Shown: positions 22,407-31,320, counted from the first letter of the stretch. The stretch is 40,374 bases of DNA from an uncultured Treponema sp. (GCA_937894335.1 CALCRU010000056.1:1-40374), one strand, 5' to 3'. Numbers and translations are program-made. Notes: generated from the letters alone by a model not told the origin.

Positions 22407-24769
22407 TACTTTTTCAGCAAAGTGGCAAATGGGTTGTAGTACATTCCGTCGTCACTGCCTAAGGGCTTGCGGTCAGCGGAAACAGTGGCTACTTTGGGAG
22501 AAGCACTACCCTTTCGCACAACCACAACTTTTTTCTTACCGCTGGTGCCAGAAGCAGAAGTCGATGCCCCTGTAGAACTTCCCAGTCTAGAAGATGCATC
22601 GCTTTTAAGAGAAAGACTAATGCGCCTACGGTCAGTATCAAGGGCAATAATTGTAAATTCCTTTACATCTCCAACTTTAATTACATCCATGGGGTCAGAA
22701 ACAAAACTGTCGCTTAACTCGCTTATGTGAATCAAACCAGTTTCATGCAGACCTATGTCAACGAATGCACCAAAGTCAACTACATTGCGGATTTTTCCAG
22801 TAACCTTCATTCCAACTTTTAGGTCTTCAAAAGCAACCACACCCTTCTGCATTATTGGAGCAGGATATCCGTCACGGGGGTCTCGGTTGGGCTTTGCAAG
22901 TTCGTCAACAATATCATTGATTGTAGTTTCACCCACATTGTATTTTTCTTCCAACTGTTTTTTTAAGTCGGCAGAAATTTTTTCATTCTTCTGAACCAGA
23001 GGAAGGACTTCACTTGCAACGGCATAGTTTTCAGGATGAACCCAAGTGTTGTCCAAAGGATTTTCACTTTCGGGAATCTTCAAAAATCCTGCACACTGTT
23101 CGTAAGCCTTAGGTCCAAGTCCAGAAACTTTCTTAAGATCTTCACGGCTTGTAATTTTTCCGTTGGCATCACGGTATGCAACAATTTTCTTTGCAAGAGA
23201 TGCGTTTATTCCAGAAACATATTTTAAAAGCGAGGCGGATGCAGTGTTAAGGTTTACTCCAACCTGATTTACTACAGAACTTACAACTTCATCCAAAGTG
23301 TCCGAAAGTTTTTTCTGATTTACATCATGCTGATACAAACCTACACCGATTGCCTTGGGATCAATTTTAACAAGTTCCGCAAGAGGATCCTGAAGTCTGC
23401 GTCCCATGCTGATTGCACCGCGGATAGTCAGATCCAAATCCGGGAATTCCTCACGGGCAATGTCGCTGGCACTGTAAACGGATGCACCGCTTTCGTCAAC
23501 AACAGTGTATCGCACATCAGGATAATTTTCGCTTATAACCTTGCTTACTATAGTCTGCACTTCCTGACTTCCAGTTCCGTTACCAACTGCAACAACCTGT
23601 ATGTTGTATTTCTTGATTGCAAGCTTTAAGGCATTGTAACTTTCGTCGGGAGCGGCAACCTGTTTGATAAGGAAGTAGCCCAAGTATTTTCCAGTCTCGT
23701 CAAGGGCGGCACATTTTGTTCCCGTGCGGATTCCTGGGTCAACTCCAAGAACGCGGCTTCCCTTAATAGGCTGAGTCATAAGAAGGTTCTTTAGGTTTTC
23801 GCTGAACACACCAATTCCATGTGCATCGGCTTCGTCAAATTCATCGCTTCGAATTTCGCGCAGAACAGCAGGAGACAAAAGACGGACAACGCCATCTTCT
23901 ATTGCAAGACCAAAATACCTGTTGCCAAGTTTGTAGTTTTTCTGAATCTGCTTTACGGCATCATCAACACTTACATCAAGTGTAACTTCAAGTGCGCCTT
24001 CCCGCTCAGCACGATTGATTGCAAGAATGCGATGAGGCTTAATCTGATTCAGCGGTTCGGAATAGTCCCAGTACATTTTGTATGTAGACATTTTTTCAGC
24101 AGTTTCTGCATCCTGACCGTCGGGAACAATTCCTTTGGTAACCATTGTACCAGTTGTAATATAAAAGTCGTGAACGGCAGAACGATTTGCACTGTCCTGA
24201 CTTACACGCTCGGCAATAATATCCTGAGCACCTTTAATCGCATCTTCCGCAGTGGGAACATTAAGGGCTTCTTCCGCCGCATCAGTTTTAATAAATTCAG
24301 TTGCCTTGGATTCAACAGCTTTGTCATCAGAGTCAGCCTGCATAATAAAGTCTGCAAGTGGCTCAAGACCTTTTTCTGTGGCAACCATTCCACGGGTCTT
24401 CTTTTTCTTTTTAAAGGGAGCCCACAAGTCTTCAAGTTCGGCAAGAGTTTTTGCTCCCATTGCGGCCTTGTACAAAGTTTCGTTCAACTTGCCCTGACCA
24501 AAAATTCCCCTAACAATTTCGAGTCTGCGTTCCTCAAGATTTTTGTAAGAAGTAAACAGGTGATCACAGTCGCGTACCTGAACCTCATCAAGAGAACCGT
24601 GCTTTTCCTTTCGATAGCGGGAAATAAACGGAATGGTACAACCTTCCGCAACCAAACTAATAACAGCGCTTACCTGAGTAATTTTAATGTTAAGTTCCCC
24701 AGCAATGCGCTTCATGATTTCGACTTCATTAACTGAAAGTGCGTCAATTTGTTCCTGTGTAAATTCCAT
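22406..24769 (-). CDS. tex: Tex family S1 RNA-binding transcription accessory protein
   Basis: Nucleic-acid-binding protein implicated in transcription and RNA quality control. The 787-aa protein has the standard Tex order: N-terminal helical domain (AVISLVAEGCTIPFISRYRKEKHGSLDEVQVRD), a YqgF/RNase-H-like domain (VLGVDPGIRTGTKCAALD, about 345), helix-hairpin-helix motifs (LNTASASLLKYVSGI... through VSGLGPKAYEQCAG, about 500-560), and an S1 domain (VGMKVTGKIRNVVDFGAFVDIG, about 645-715). A Ser/Gly-rich tail follows. No ribosome site is evident upstream of the ATG; TTTACC, 17 nt, TACAAT would leave a leader of about 4 nt. The 3' end is duplicated at 22312. Confidence 0.96.
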   Translation of the reverse strand: MEFTQEQIDALSVNEVEIMKRIAGELNIKITQVSAVISLVAEGCTIPFISRYRKEKHGSLDEVQVRDCDHLFTSYKNLEERRLEIVRGIFGQGKLNETLYKAAMGAKTLAELEDLWAPFKKKKKTRGMVATEKGLEPLADFIMQADSDDKAVESKATEFIKTDAAEEALNVPTAEDAIKGAQDIIAERVSQDSANRSAVHDFYITTGTMVTKGIVPDGQDAETAEKMSTYKMYWDYSEPLNQIKPHRILAINRAEREGALEVTLDVSVDDAVKQIQKNYKLGNRYFGLAIEDGVVRLLSPAVLREIRSDEFDEADAHGIGVFSENLKNLLMTQPIKGSRVLGVDPGIRTGTKCAALDETGKYLGYFLIKQVAAPDESYNALKLAIKKYNIQVVAVGNGTGSQEVQTIVSKVISENYPDVRYTVVDESGASVYSASDIAREEFPDLDLTIRGAISMGRRLQDPLAELVKIDPKAIGVGLYQHDVNQKKLSDTLDEVVSSVVNQVGVNLNTASASLLKYVSGINASLAKKIVAYRDANGKITSREDLKKVSGLGPKAYEQCAGFLKIPESENPLDNTWVHPENYAVASEVLPLVQKNEKISADLKKQLEEKYNVGETTINDIVDELAKPNRDPRDGYPAPIMQKGVVAFEDLKVGMKVTGKIRNVVDFGAFVDIGLHETGLIHISELSDSFVSDPMDVIKVGDVKEFTIIALDTDRRRISLSLKSDASSRLGSSTGASTSASGTSGKKKVVVVRKGSASPKVATVSADRKPLGSDDGMYYNPFATLLKK
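22407..22442. repeat. Direct repeat copy B, the functional tex 3' end
   Basis: This is the in-frame 3' end of tex. Paired with copy A at 22312-22347; start-to-start distance is 95 bp. Confidence 0.9.
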
Positions 24770-24876
24770 AACTGATGCTATTGTATGAAAGTTTTTGCTT
24801 TAGGTAAAGACTTTGAGGCTCTTGACTTTTTTTGTTTTTGTTAGGTGAGAGGAAGGACTGTTTTGTAATTAGAAAC

Positions 24877-26124
24877 CTAATGTTCCCACCTCCATCGTTC
24901 AACATAGCCGGATTCATTTAGCTTTAAAATTTTTACTTCCACAAATACATGCGCAGGAGGCAAAACTTTATTTTCATTGCCATTTTCTAATGCATAAAAT
25001 GCAAAAGCATCATGTTCGTCAAAAAACATGCAAAGGGGGACACCATCGTGATGCAGGATACTGGGAGAACGCTTACATAAAATACAGTTCGGAAGCAGAG
25101 CGCTCAACTTTTTACACAAGGGGATAGATTTTGATTTACTGCGTATAAACCTAGACATAACAGTAAAAAAATCACCGTTAGGATATACAGCCGCCTTATT
25201 GTTTCCTGTAACAAAACTGTCCCTTACGAAACTGCAAAAAGAATATGTATCTAGAGAGGGATAAACATCTTTAAGAAGCGATATAAATTTGTTTATAGAA
25301 TCAAACTCCCCATCATAATATGAAAAAAAATAATCAAGTGCGTCTTCCACACTTTCAAATTGCGGAATTTCCCTCTCCTTTAAAGCGGTAGAAAATTTAA
25401 TTTCGTCATGCTTCTCGAGACATACAACACATTGTGTAATATGAAAAATCAAGAAATTTTCATCCTCATTAGAAATGTTGAAATCACAATAGTGCATGCC
25501 GTACACATAAAGAGCCAAACTACTTGCATTGACAATTCGCTCGAAATTTTCATAAAGAGCCGATTCAATAAGTGAAAAAATATCATCTTCAATTAGTTTT
25601 TCAAGGCAAACCTGACTAGGATACTTTAGGATTTTTCTAAATTGATGCAGAAATTCCTTAATATCTACATTCTTCCTATGGGTATAGTACTCATCCAGGA
25701 AAAGAGCTATTTCCTGATTTTCGGAATAAAGACCGTATTGCATGTTTTCTGCTATACGTGACAGCACGCTTACATAGGGCAAGAGTTCAATGCCGCAGCC
25801 ACCGGCAACTTCCGCAATTTTTGCATAGACCTCAACATTATCTGGTGATGTAAGAAAATCAAAATCTGTCTTACTTTTTGCAAGGTTGTGTGCAAGAAAT
25901 GTAAAATCATAGAGAAGGGTACCTTTCCGTAGCTGTAAAACAATTTTTCCAAGTTTTTCTTCATCCTCCACACCAAGAAGCTTTAAGATGTAAACAAAAG
26001 TCATTTCCGTCAGAGTAAGCATTTGCCTTTTAACAGGTTCATGATTAGTACTTACTGGTACAGACATAGATGCAAAAGAAGAAACTGTCTGCTTAAGTTT
26101 ATCTAAGGAGCTTACAGTTTTCAT
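24877..26124 (-). CDS. Last gene of the ZorAB/TerY-P-like operon, unknown
   Basis: A 415-aa soluble protein whose family I do not recognise. The N-terminal 300 residues look all-helical. Residues around 100-160 include KIAEVAGGCGIELLPYVSVLSR, and the C-terminal region contains a possible metal site with C-x2-C followed by paired histidines and another Cys (CILCKRS...HHDGVPLC, about residues 350-370). The ATG overlaps the ZorB-like stop (ATGA), so it is co-translated with the membrane motor genes. By position it corresponds to the C, E or F component seen next to ZorAB in Zorya systems, but no helicase, HNH or nuclease motif is visible. A role as motor-associated effector or adaptor is inference. 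Confidence 0.75.
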   Translation of the reverse strand: MKTVSSLDKLKQTVSSFASMSVPVSTNHEPVKRQMLTLTEMTFVYILKLLGVEDEEKLGKIVLQLRKGTLLYDFTFLAHNLAKSKTDFDFLTSPDNVEVYAKIAEVAGGCGIELLPYVSVLSRIAENMQYGLYSENQEIALFLDEYYTHRKNVDIKEFLHQFRKILKYPSQVCLEKLIEDDIFSLIESALYENFERIVNASSLALYVYGMHYCDFNISNEDENFLIFHITQCVVCLEKHDEIKFSTALKEREIPQFESVEDALDYFFSYYDGEFDSINKFISLLKDVYPSLDTYSFCSFVRDSFVTGNNKAAVYPNGDFFTVMSRFIRSKSKSIPLCKKLSALLPNCILCKRSPSILHHDGVPLCMFFDEHDAFAFYALENGNENKVLPPAHVFVEVKILKLNESGYVERWRWEH

Positions 26125-26828
26125 TTTTCGGCCGTTTCCTTTGAAAAATACTTCTGAATCTCACTATCAGAGTTAAGTTTGATTCTGAACTCAACACGTC
26201 GGGATGCATTCCAGTCAATTTTTCCGTCAACCCAAACAGGACGCGATTTAGAATAACCGATGGCAACAATTTTTGAACGAATCCATTCTTGTTCTTTGGG
26301 ATAGTTTGTATCGTTCAGACAGTAAGTAAGAACGGAACGGGTCCTACTTTGAGAAAGTTCCATTCCCTCTTCATAGTCCTGTCGCTCTGTAATCCGTCCG
26401 CTCCTTATTGCTTCTTCAGCCTCAGAAGAATGACCTTCAATACGGATTTCTTCTATCAGGTCCTCGTAGTTGCTTACAACTTTCAACAGTCGGGGAAAGA
26501 AATCATCAAGAATAAGTTTGTAAGAAGAACGCAAATCAGATTTATTCATAACAAAGAGAACATCAGGATCTTTAAATGTTATAGAAAGGTTTTCTGCATC
26601 AATTTCAGCATTCCATTTTTCAAGATCAGATGAAAATTCCTTATTCAAGTCTTCGTACAAAGTATACTTTGTAGTAACATAATGCTCCGACACCTGCTTT
26701 AACTGCAAAACAATTCCTATAAAAAGCAAAACAAAAATCGCACATAAAGCACTCATCATATCGCTTATGGAAAGATTGAATTCACCTGCACTTTCACTGA
26801 CTGTATTATCTTCTGGAATGCTGATCAT
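26121..26828 (-). CDS. ZorB-like MotB/OmpA-family stator protein
   Basis: Probable ion-motor subunit anchored to peptidoglycan. The 235-aa protein has a single N-terminal membrane helix (about residues 22-43) beginning with SDMMSAL, where Asp23 is in the position of the proton-carrying Asp of MotB, ExbD and ZorB. The periplasmic part carries an OmpA-like peptidoglycan-binding domain (about 90-225) with EIRIEGHSSE, LSQSRTRSVLTYC and the family signature SRRVEFRI. GGAGAAC precedes the ATG, which overlaps the ZorA-like stop by 4 nt. Flagellar MotB is unlikely given the operon context and the partner's coiled-coil tail. Confidence 0.87.
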   Translation of the reverse strand: MISIPEDNTVSESAGEFNLSISDMMSALCAIFVLLFIGIVLQLKQVSEHYVTTKYTLYEDLNKEFSSDLEKWNAEIDAENLSITFKDPDVLFVMNKSDLRSSYKLILDDFFPRLLKVVSNYEDLIEEIRIEGHSSEAEEAIRSGRITERQDYEEGMELSQSRTRSVLTYCLNDTNYPKEQEWIRSKIVAIGYSKSRPVWVDGKIDWNASRRVEFRIKLNSDSEIQKYFSKETAEK

Positions 26829-27898
26829 TTTTGTTCTCCAAAGAATGCTTCCGTGACTTTCTGAGCCGCTTTATTATATTCTTCAAGAGTTTCTACTAGA
26901 GATTTTTCAATTACAGCAGAATAGGCTGCGATATTTTTATTCACAGATTCAAGTATCGAAGATATGTTTTCATCAATTGATTTATAATCTTCCAACGCTT
27001 TTGCTTGTTCACTTAAAATTTGAGAACTAAATTTTGCATTATCTTCTTGAATTTCTTTTGTTGCAGAAATTGTCTTTTCAAGACTGGAGTTTACCCTTTC
27101 TGTTGTTTCTGATGAGGTAGCAATAAAATGCGTCAAGGTCTGCTGAATCTGCTCCGATGCATTTTGCAGGGCCGTTGCCTGTTTTGAATAATTTTCCAAA
27201 GTTTCATGCATGGTTCCAAATGTTTCTTTAACGGGTTCAATAGACTTTTCAAGAGTTTTTCCCACATCAAGGAATTTTTCGGGTAGCACTTCAATTTTTT
27301 CAACTGCTGTTTTAAGTGTAACTTCAACCGTATCCTTTGCGGCAAGAAGTGTCTTCGTCATTTCTTGAAGAGAGCCAATGTAAGAATCGAATTCAGACTT
27401 TGCTGCTTCGGCAGGAATTTCCTTTTTTGAAAGTTCACTGTAAATTCTTGCACAGTGGAATTTAATTTTGTTGAGCGGCCACTGATAAGCCGTTCCAAAG
27501 ATGACCGAGAGAATAACGCCAATAATCGAAGTGATGAAAGTTGTGTTCAGCCCGCCGAAAAATCCGTCAAGTTTTCCGAAAAGCTCGTCAACATTTTCTG
27601 TAAGACTCATGCCAGAAATGCCGTTAGAAAATCCGAGAAATGTTCCGAGAATGCCAAAGCCAATAAATGTACCCGGCAGGATTTTTACGAGGGCGGAAAG
27701 GGGAAAGTTAGGATTCGTGGCAAGCAAGAAAGATTCTACAGAGTGATAGACTTCTGATTTAAAATTTAATTTACTAACACCAGCGTCCGCAATTTGCTTT
27801 GACAGAGAGAGAAGTTTCCGAAAAACATAAGATGCCAATACAAGAATAAAGGCGGAAAAAATATAGTAGGTGATAAAAAGTACATTAAATACCGACAT
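26825..27898 (-). CDS. ZorA-like MotA/TolQ/ExbB channel with coiled-coil tail
   Basis: Inner-membrane ion-channel subunit of the MotA/TolQ/ExbB superfamily. The 357-aa protein has membrane helices at about residues 6-26, 74-97 (LPGTFIGFGILGTFLGFSNG) and 117-138 (TTFITSIIGVILSVIFGTAY), the last two being the typical channel helices. Residues 165-357 form a long hydrophilic coiled coil projecting into the cytoplasm, as in ZorA of the Zorya anti-phage system, although shorter than the tails of type I ZorA. The ATG overlaps the stop of the GIY-YIG gene (TAATG). With the ZorB-like protein it should form an A5B2-type ion-driven motor; that stoichiometry is known for the superfamily, not seen here. 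Confidence 0.87.
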   Translation of the reverse strand: MSVFNVLFITYYIFSAFILVLASYVFRKLLSLSKQIADAGVSKLNFKSEVYHSVESFLLATNPNFPLSALVKILPGTFIGFGILGTFLGFSNGISGMSLTENVDELFGKLDGFFGGLNTTFITSIIGVILSVIFGTAYQWPLNKIKFHCARIYSELSKKEIPAEAAKSEFDSYIGSLQEMTKTLLAAKDTVEVTLKTAVEKIEVLPEKFLDVGKTLEKSIEPVKETFGTMHETLENYSKQATALQNASEQIQQTLTHFIATSSETTERVNSSLEKTISATKEIQEDNAKFSSQILSEQAKALEDYKSIDENISSILESVNKNIAAYSAVIEKSLVETLEEYNKAAQKVTEAFFGEQK

Positions 27899-28461
27899 TA
27901 CTTTTGCTCCTTACTTAGTTTTCGCAGATATCTAAGCTTTTTTTTTATTTCAACCGCAAGCGGATGATGATTATCCTGAATATTTAAAATCATCAGATGA
28001 CGATTCAAAAGTTGCCTTTCAATGTCGTGTAATTCGATTTTCGCCGCCTCTGACTTTATTTTATTGTCACTGTAAAACCACTCTACATATAGTCTGTCTA
28101 TAAAAGAGTCCGTTGCAGTTTTGTCATATTGATTATGCGCAACAAGACTTGAAATGCTCTGTCGGAATGTAGAGAGCGTTCCTTTTTTTACTCTAGAAGC
28201 GGTATGACTGTCGTTCACATGCCAATTTAAACGGTCTCGCACAGACTCTTTTGCAGCAATTCCTACATAAATGCAGAACAAGTCATCTTTTATTTCTACA
28301 GAAGATTTTATTGTCTCTAAATCGACATTCAGTTCCTTCAAAATTATTTCAAACTCGGACGCCCCCGCCCACCACTTATAATAACCGGCTTTGTTTTCTA
28401 TAGCAAGGAGATTTTCTTTTTTCCGTAAATCACGCGCCAGAATCATATCACTTACCACCAT
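27898..28461 (-). CDS. GIY-YIG nuclease-like protein
   Basis: Candidate endonuclease. The 187-aa protein carries a GIY-YIG-type signature in divergent form: GYYKWW, then FCIYVGIA about 30 residues later, an Arg in VRDRLNWH, and a downstream Glu-containing helix (IELHDIERQLL) in the place of the metal-binding Glu. The start is a choice: ATG at 28461 has GAAGGA 8 nt upstream and overlaps the previous gene by 14 nt, ATG at 28446 lies just after the previous stop, and TTG at 28485 is less likely. It sits between a DUF6884-like gene and the ZorA-like gene, so it is the best visible candidate for the DNA-cutting component of this operon. Confidence 0.75.
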   Translation of the reverse strand: MVVSDMILARDLRKKENLLAIENKAGYYKWWAGASEFEIILKELNVDLETIKSSVEIKDDLFCIYVGIAAKESVRDRLNWHVNDSHTASRVKKGTLSTFRQSISSLVAHNQYDKTATDSFIDRLYVEWFYSDNKIKSEAAKIELHDIERQLLNRHLMILNIQDNHHPLAVEIKKKLRYLRKLSKEQK

Positions 28462-28885
28462 TAAGGAATTCCTTCGCCTCGTCAAAGTTGATGGTGTTAC
28501 TGTTTATGTAACTAAAAACAACGCAGTTCAAATGCGGAACCAAGTCTTTGTAATAATCGCTTCCACCGAAAATGTAGAATTTTGTGGTCGCCAAATCATA
28601 ATGGCTTTTCAGTTTTTCCAAAATTGTACTCGCCCACTGCTTCTTATACGCTAATTTTTGATGCCCCAGATACATATCGTAATAGCAGATTTCATCGTCC
28701 TTATCGAGCAGTCCGTATTTTGCCGAAAGGATATGAAAATCATCGCAGCAAAAGCGTTTAATACCTTCCGTCTTTGATTTTATAAAAGTGTTGCCAGTAT
28801 AAATATCCATCGCACGAAATTTCTTTTCAGGGGTGTCTTTTCCCTGTTTGTGCGCACTACAAGCGATTAATGCGATATGTTTCAT
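28448..28885 (-). CDS. DUF6884-like protein
   Basis: A 145-aa protein resembling the DUF6884/YaaA-like group: N-terminal IALIACSAHKQG, the DIYTGNTF block, FHILSAKYGLLD with the acidic pair after it, and FYIFGGSDYYKDLVPHL. These proteins are often found with phage or defence genes. An enzymatic role in nucleotide or base chemistry has been proposed for relatives, but none is established for this branch. GGAGG lies 6 nt before the ATG, which overlaps the previous stop (ATGA). It overlaps the downstream GIY-YIG gene, so the two are probably a functional pair. Confidence 0.75.
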   Translation of the reverse strand: MKHIALIACSAHKQGKDTPEKKFRAMDIYTGNTFIKSKTEGIKRFCCDDFHILSAKYGLLDKDDEICYYDMYLGHQKLAYKKQWASTILEKLKSHYDLATTKFYIFGGSDYYKDLVPHLNCVVFSYINSNTINFDEAKEFLNGGK

Positions 28886-29634
28886 TTTGAACCTCCGTAA
28901 TATGAGGATTTATTAATCTTATTCATGTATTGCATGACTTCATAAAAATTTTTCAATTTTGCACATTCCTTTTTTTCTTCGTAGGGAGAAAGATTTTCGA
29001 CCATTTTTATGTTTTTTATGTCATGGGTAGCAGAATTGCCGTTTTTGCGAATCCAATGCATTGATTTTATTACAGAATCATCAGTAACTATGCTAAAACG
29101 AGAAAGGTCATCAATCCGATTTTTCAAATCTGTATTTTCAAAATAATACCCATCGGCTTCATTTTCCAGTAAAGAGTTAACTTGCAGTTCAAGAATTGTT
29201 CTAAAATCTATCAATGACAAAGGCCATTCCGATGTGGCCCTTGAAAGAGCAGATAGACAAACATAGCGGACAAAATCGTCAATGTATACAAACTCATATA
29301 TTTTCTGAAATACAAACCACAAGAATGAATGAAAATCGTTTTTGTTAAAAAAGTTTTCTGCTGTTAAGTTTTGCGAAACACGCCTGACTGTTTCCCCGGC
29401 GGTATTTTTCCAATGTTCGACCGGAAATCTCTCCTTTGCTCTTCTGTAGTCCACAATAGCTTTATCGTTCATTCCCTGTAATTCATAAGCCTCTCCACGA
29501 GCATAGTAGAGCATTCCGTCATTTTTATAATATGCCAAAAGTTTTTCAAATCTTTGTTCACCATCTAAAAGGTTGCGAAACATTAGAGAATTTGCCTTTA
29601 AACTTTCTTTCCAAATTTTACGCCAAATTGACAT
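28882..29634 (-). CDS. TPR-like plus DUF4145-like protein
   Basis: A 250-aa soluble protein. Residues 20-70 contain a TPR-like repeat (GMLYYARGEAYELQGMNDKAIVDYRRAKERFP). The C-terminal part (about 150-225) has the pattern of DUF4145-type domains: an Arg-x2-Leu-Glu helix (FRTILELQVNSLL) followed by WIRKNGNSATHD. DUF4145-type proteins are common in restriction and defence loci. Whether this is a HEPN-type RNase is uncertain; the Arg-to-His spacing (RKNGNSATH) does not match the strict Rx4-6H motif. GAGG precedes the ATG. It joins the phosphatase signalling half of the operon to the nuclease half, so an adaptor role is plausible. Confidence 0.68.
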   Translation of the reverse strand: MSIWRKIWKESLKANSLMFRNLLDGEQRFEKLLAYYKNDGMLYYARGEAYELQGMNDKAIVDYRRAKERFPVEHWKNTAGETVRRVSQNLTAENFFNKNDFHSFLWFVFQKIYEFVYIDDFVRYVCLSALSRATSEWPLSLIDFRTILELQVNSLLENEADGYYFENTDLKNRIDDLSRFSIVTDDSVIKSMHWIRKNGNSATHDIKNIKMVENLSPYEEKKECAKLKNFYEVMQYMNKINKSSYYGGSK

Positions 29635-29646
29635 TGATTCATTTCC

Positions 29647-30540
29647 TCACTTCTTTTGTGTCACCGAATTCAGAAGACTCTTTACACAGCTTTCCTCTTC
29701 CTTCACGAAAATTCCTGCGATAGAAATATCGTCTCCGCTTCCCTGTGCAGAGAGCGTTGGCAGAAAAGCATTCAGCTCCGCCTTTGTTCTATCCACATCA
29801 GCAAGTGCGTTTTTTTTGATGCTGAGCAGAAAATCAGGCAGTTTTTCGCTATCGAATGAATCTGTCATGCCGTCAGTCATTACGGTAATCCCGGCGATTT
29901 TCTCAAAACCAAAAGCATAGCGAAAATCTTCCGCAGCATTTTTTCGACACAGGGATTTCGTCACACCGAACCCTTGCGACTCGTCTTCTGGAACTGGATA
30001 TACAAGTGAGTTATCAGCCTTTATAAGCGCACACTTACCATCACCAATCTGCAAGGAAAACCAGAAATCATATTGGGCGAAATATACGGCAACAAGCAGG
30101 GTTGTACCATAAAGAATTGGGATAGAATCAGGCTCTATGGGAACAACCACCTTAGCCTGCTTACACAAGGCAAGCTCTGTTTCTGTAAGCGGGTTTTCTT
30201 CAAAATGACTGCATACTTTAGCCCGCCATAACAGGGAAAGCTTTGAACACATCAGGCGCAAGTTTTCTTCCACCAATCGTTTCCGCTTGACAGAATCGTT
30301 TGAAAGGCGCTTTATCTCCGCAAGGAAATCTTTTCGTATATTCACGATAATTTCCGCAGCGCAATAACAAGCATAAGACGCACCGTATTCGCTGCGAATA
30401 TACTTTTCGCCTCCATGCCCGTCGGCAACAAATGCATACCCTACATTCTTGTCGATACCTGCATACGAGAAGTCCTGTACCGGTTTATTCACTTTTATGT
30501 GCTCGCTGCCACGGCAACTAGCGTTCAGCGTAACAAGCAT
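29647..30540 (-). CDS. PP2C-type Ser/Thr protein phosphatase
   Basis: Metal-dependent phosphatase expected to reverse phosphorylation by the kinase at 31929. The 297-aa protein shows the PP2C core: FVADGHGGEKY (about residues 37-47) with the metal-binding Asp and Gly, FSLQIGDGKCALI, ITVMTDGMTDSFD with a second metal Asp, and the C-terminal GSGDDISIAGIF. An insertion between residues 80 and 130 is larger than in minimal bacterial PP2C. No membrane helix is present. It follows the first vWA gene by 3 nt. Kinase, PP2C and vWA together are the TerY-P triad described in tellurite/stress-response gene neighbourhoods. Confidence 0.9.
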   Translation of the reverse strand: MLVTLNASCRGSEHIKVNKPVQDFSYAGIDKNVGYAFVADGHGGEKYIRSEYGASYACYCAAEIIVNIRKDFLAEIKRLSNDSVKRKRLVEENLRLMCSKLSLLWRAKVCSHFEENPLTETELALCKQAKVVVPIEPDSIPILYGTTLLVAVYFAQYDFWFSLQIGDGKCALIKADNSLVYPVPEDESQGFGVTKSLCRKNAAEDFRYAFGFEKIAGITVMTDGMTDSFDSEKLPDFLLSIKKNALADVDRTKAELNAFLPTLSAQGSGDDISIAGIFVKEEESCVKSLLNSVTQKK

Positions 30541-30543
30541 AGT

Positions 30544-31269
30544 CTACCAGTCATCTCCGCTAGTGCTTGTCGTGTCCAAATCAGGGTCTGACTGCTGAAT
30601 GTCTTTTATTTCGTCAATCATTGCATCTTGCTTGGACTGAATCTGACCGTCACTTGCTGGCTGACTTTTGCTGCCAATCTGCGAAGATGTAATCGAAACC
30701 TTGCGAATCCATTTTTTTAGCGCTTCGGGCGTGTGGACGGTAATGACAGCCTCGATGTTTCCTGTGAATTTTGCAAGCACATCTTTGTTTGCGTCGTCGC
30801 CGATAGCAACCGCAACCTTAATTGCATACTTGAACCATTTGTTCTGTTTAAGCTGGGCCAAGCCAGATTCAAAATCATCAGTAGGTTCACCATCGCTCAT
30901 CAAAAATATTGCCGGAGCAACGGAGCCAGACGGGGCTTTCAAAAATCCATTTTTAGAAAGTTTCTCTGAAAGTTCCTGACAAGCCGCTCCTAAGTCCGTC
31001 ACACCGTCAGCCTCCACATTGTTCCACTGAAAACTTTCGGAGGCAATTGGAGTGGGGTACATCCACTGGCAGCCGCTAGAAAATGTGAGACAAGCGACTT
31101 TCAAATCGACATCAGCACCGCCAGCATCCTGCAACTCAGGCAAAACCTCACGAATAGCAGTATTCACTGCTCCGATTTTTGTTCCCTGCATACTGCCAGA
31201 AGTGTCAATCACAAAGAAGAGCACCATCTGCCGCTTTACGATACCTTCAACATCATCAAACATTCCCAT
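30544..31269 (-). CDS. TerY-like von Willebrand factor A protein with intact MIDAS
   Basis: A 241-aa vWA protein, probably a metal-dependent protein-binding module. The MIDAS motif is intact: DTSGSMQG (about residues 22-29), a Thr/Asp in TDLGAACQ, and LMSDGEPTDDF. It has a C-terminal extension of about 45 residues rich in Ser, Asp and Gln that ends GDDW and may be disordered or a phosphorylation target. GGAGG precedes the ATG. A 56-nt gap with a small hairpin separates it from the upstream paralogue at 31326, the largest gap in the operon. Confidence 0.9.
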   Translation of the reverse strand: MGMFDDVEGIVKRQMVLFFVIDTSGSMQGTKIGAVNTAIREVLPELQDAGGADVDLKVACLTFSSGCQWMYPTPIASESFQWNNVEADGVTDLGAACQELSEKLSKNGFLKAPSGSVAPAIFLMSDGEPTDDFESGLAQLKQNKWFKYAIKVAVAIGDDANKDVLAKFTGNIEAVITVHTPEALKKWIRKVSITSSQIGSKSQPASDGQIQSKQDAMIDEIKDIQQSDPDLDTTSTSGDDW

Positions 31270-31303
31270 TTTATTTTCCTCCGTTATTTGGAATAGTTAT
31301 TTA

Positions 31304-31320
31304 TATGCAAAACCTGCATA
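31304..31320 (-). promoter_or_regulatory. Small intercistronic hairpin
   Basis: TATGCA/TGCATA forms a 6-bp stem with a 5-nt loop in the gap between the two vWA genes. It could set transcript processing or relative expression; it lacks a T-tract and is weak. Confidence 0.35.

Noticed and set aside
23819..24736. 305-aa plus-strand open frame inside tex
   Set aside because: Antisense shadow of a conserved gene; composition is Phe/Asn/Cys-heavy and no domain is visible.
24780..24876. Terminator of the twelve-gene operon
   Set aside because: Only a weak TTAGGT/ACCTAA pairing with a long loop is present, and the T-rich tract lies on the plus strand; not enough to call.
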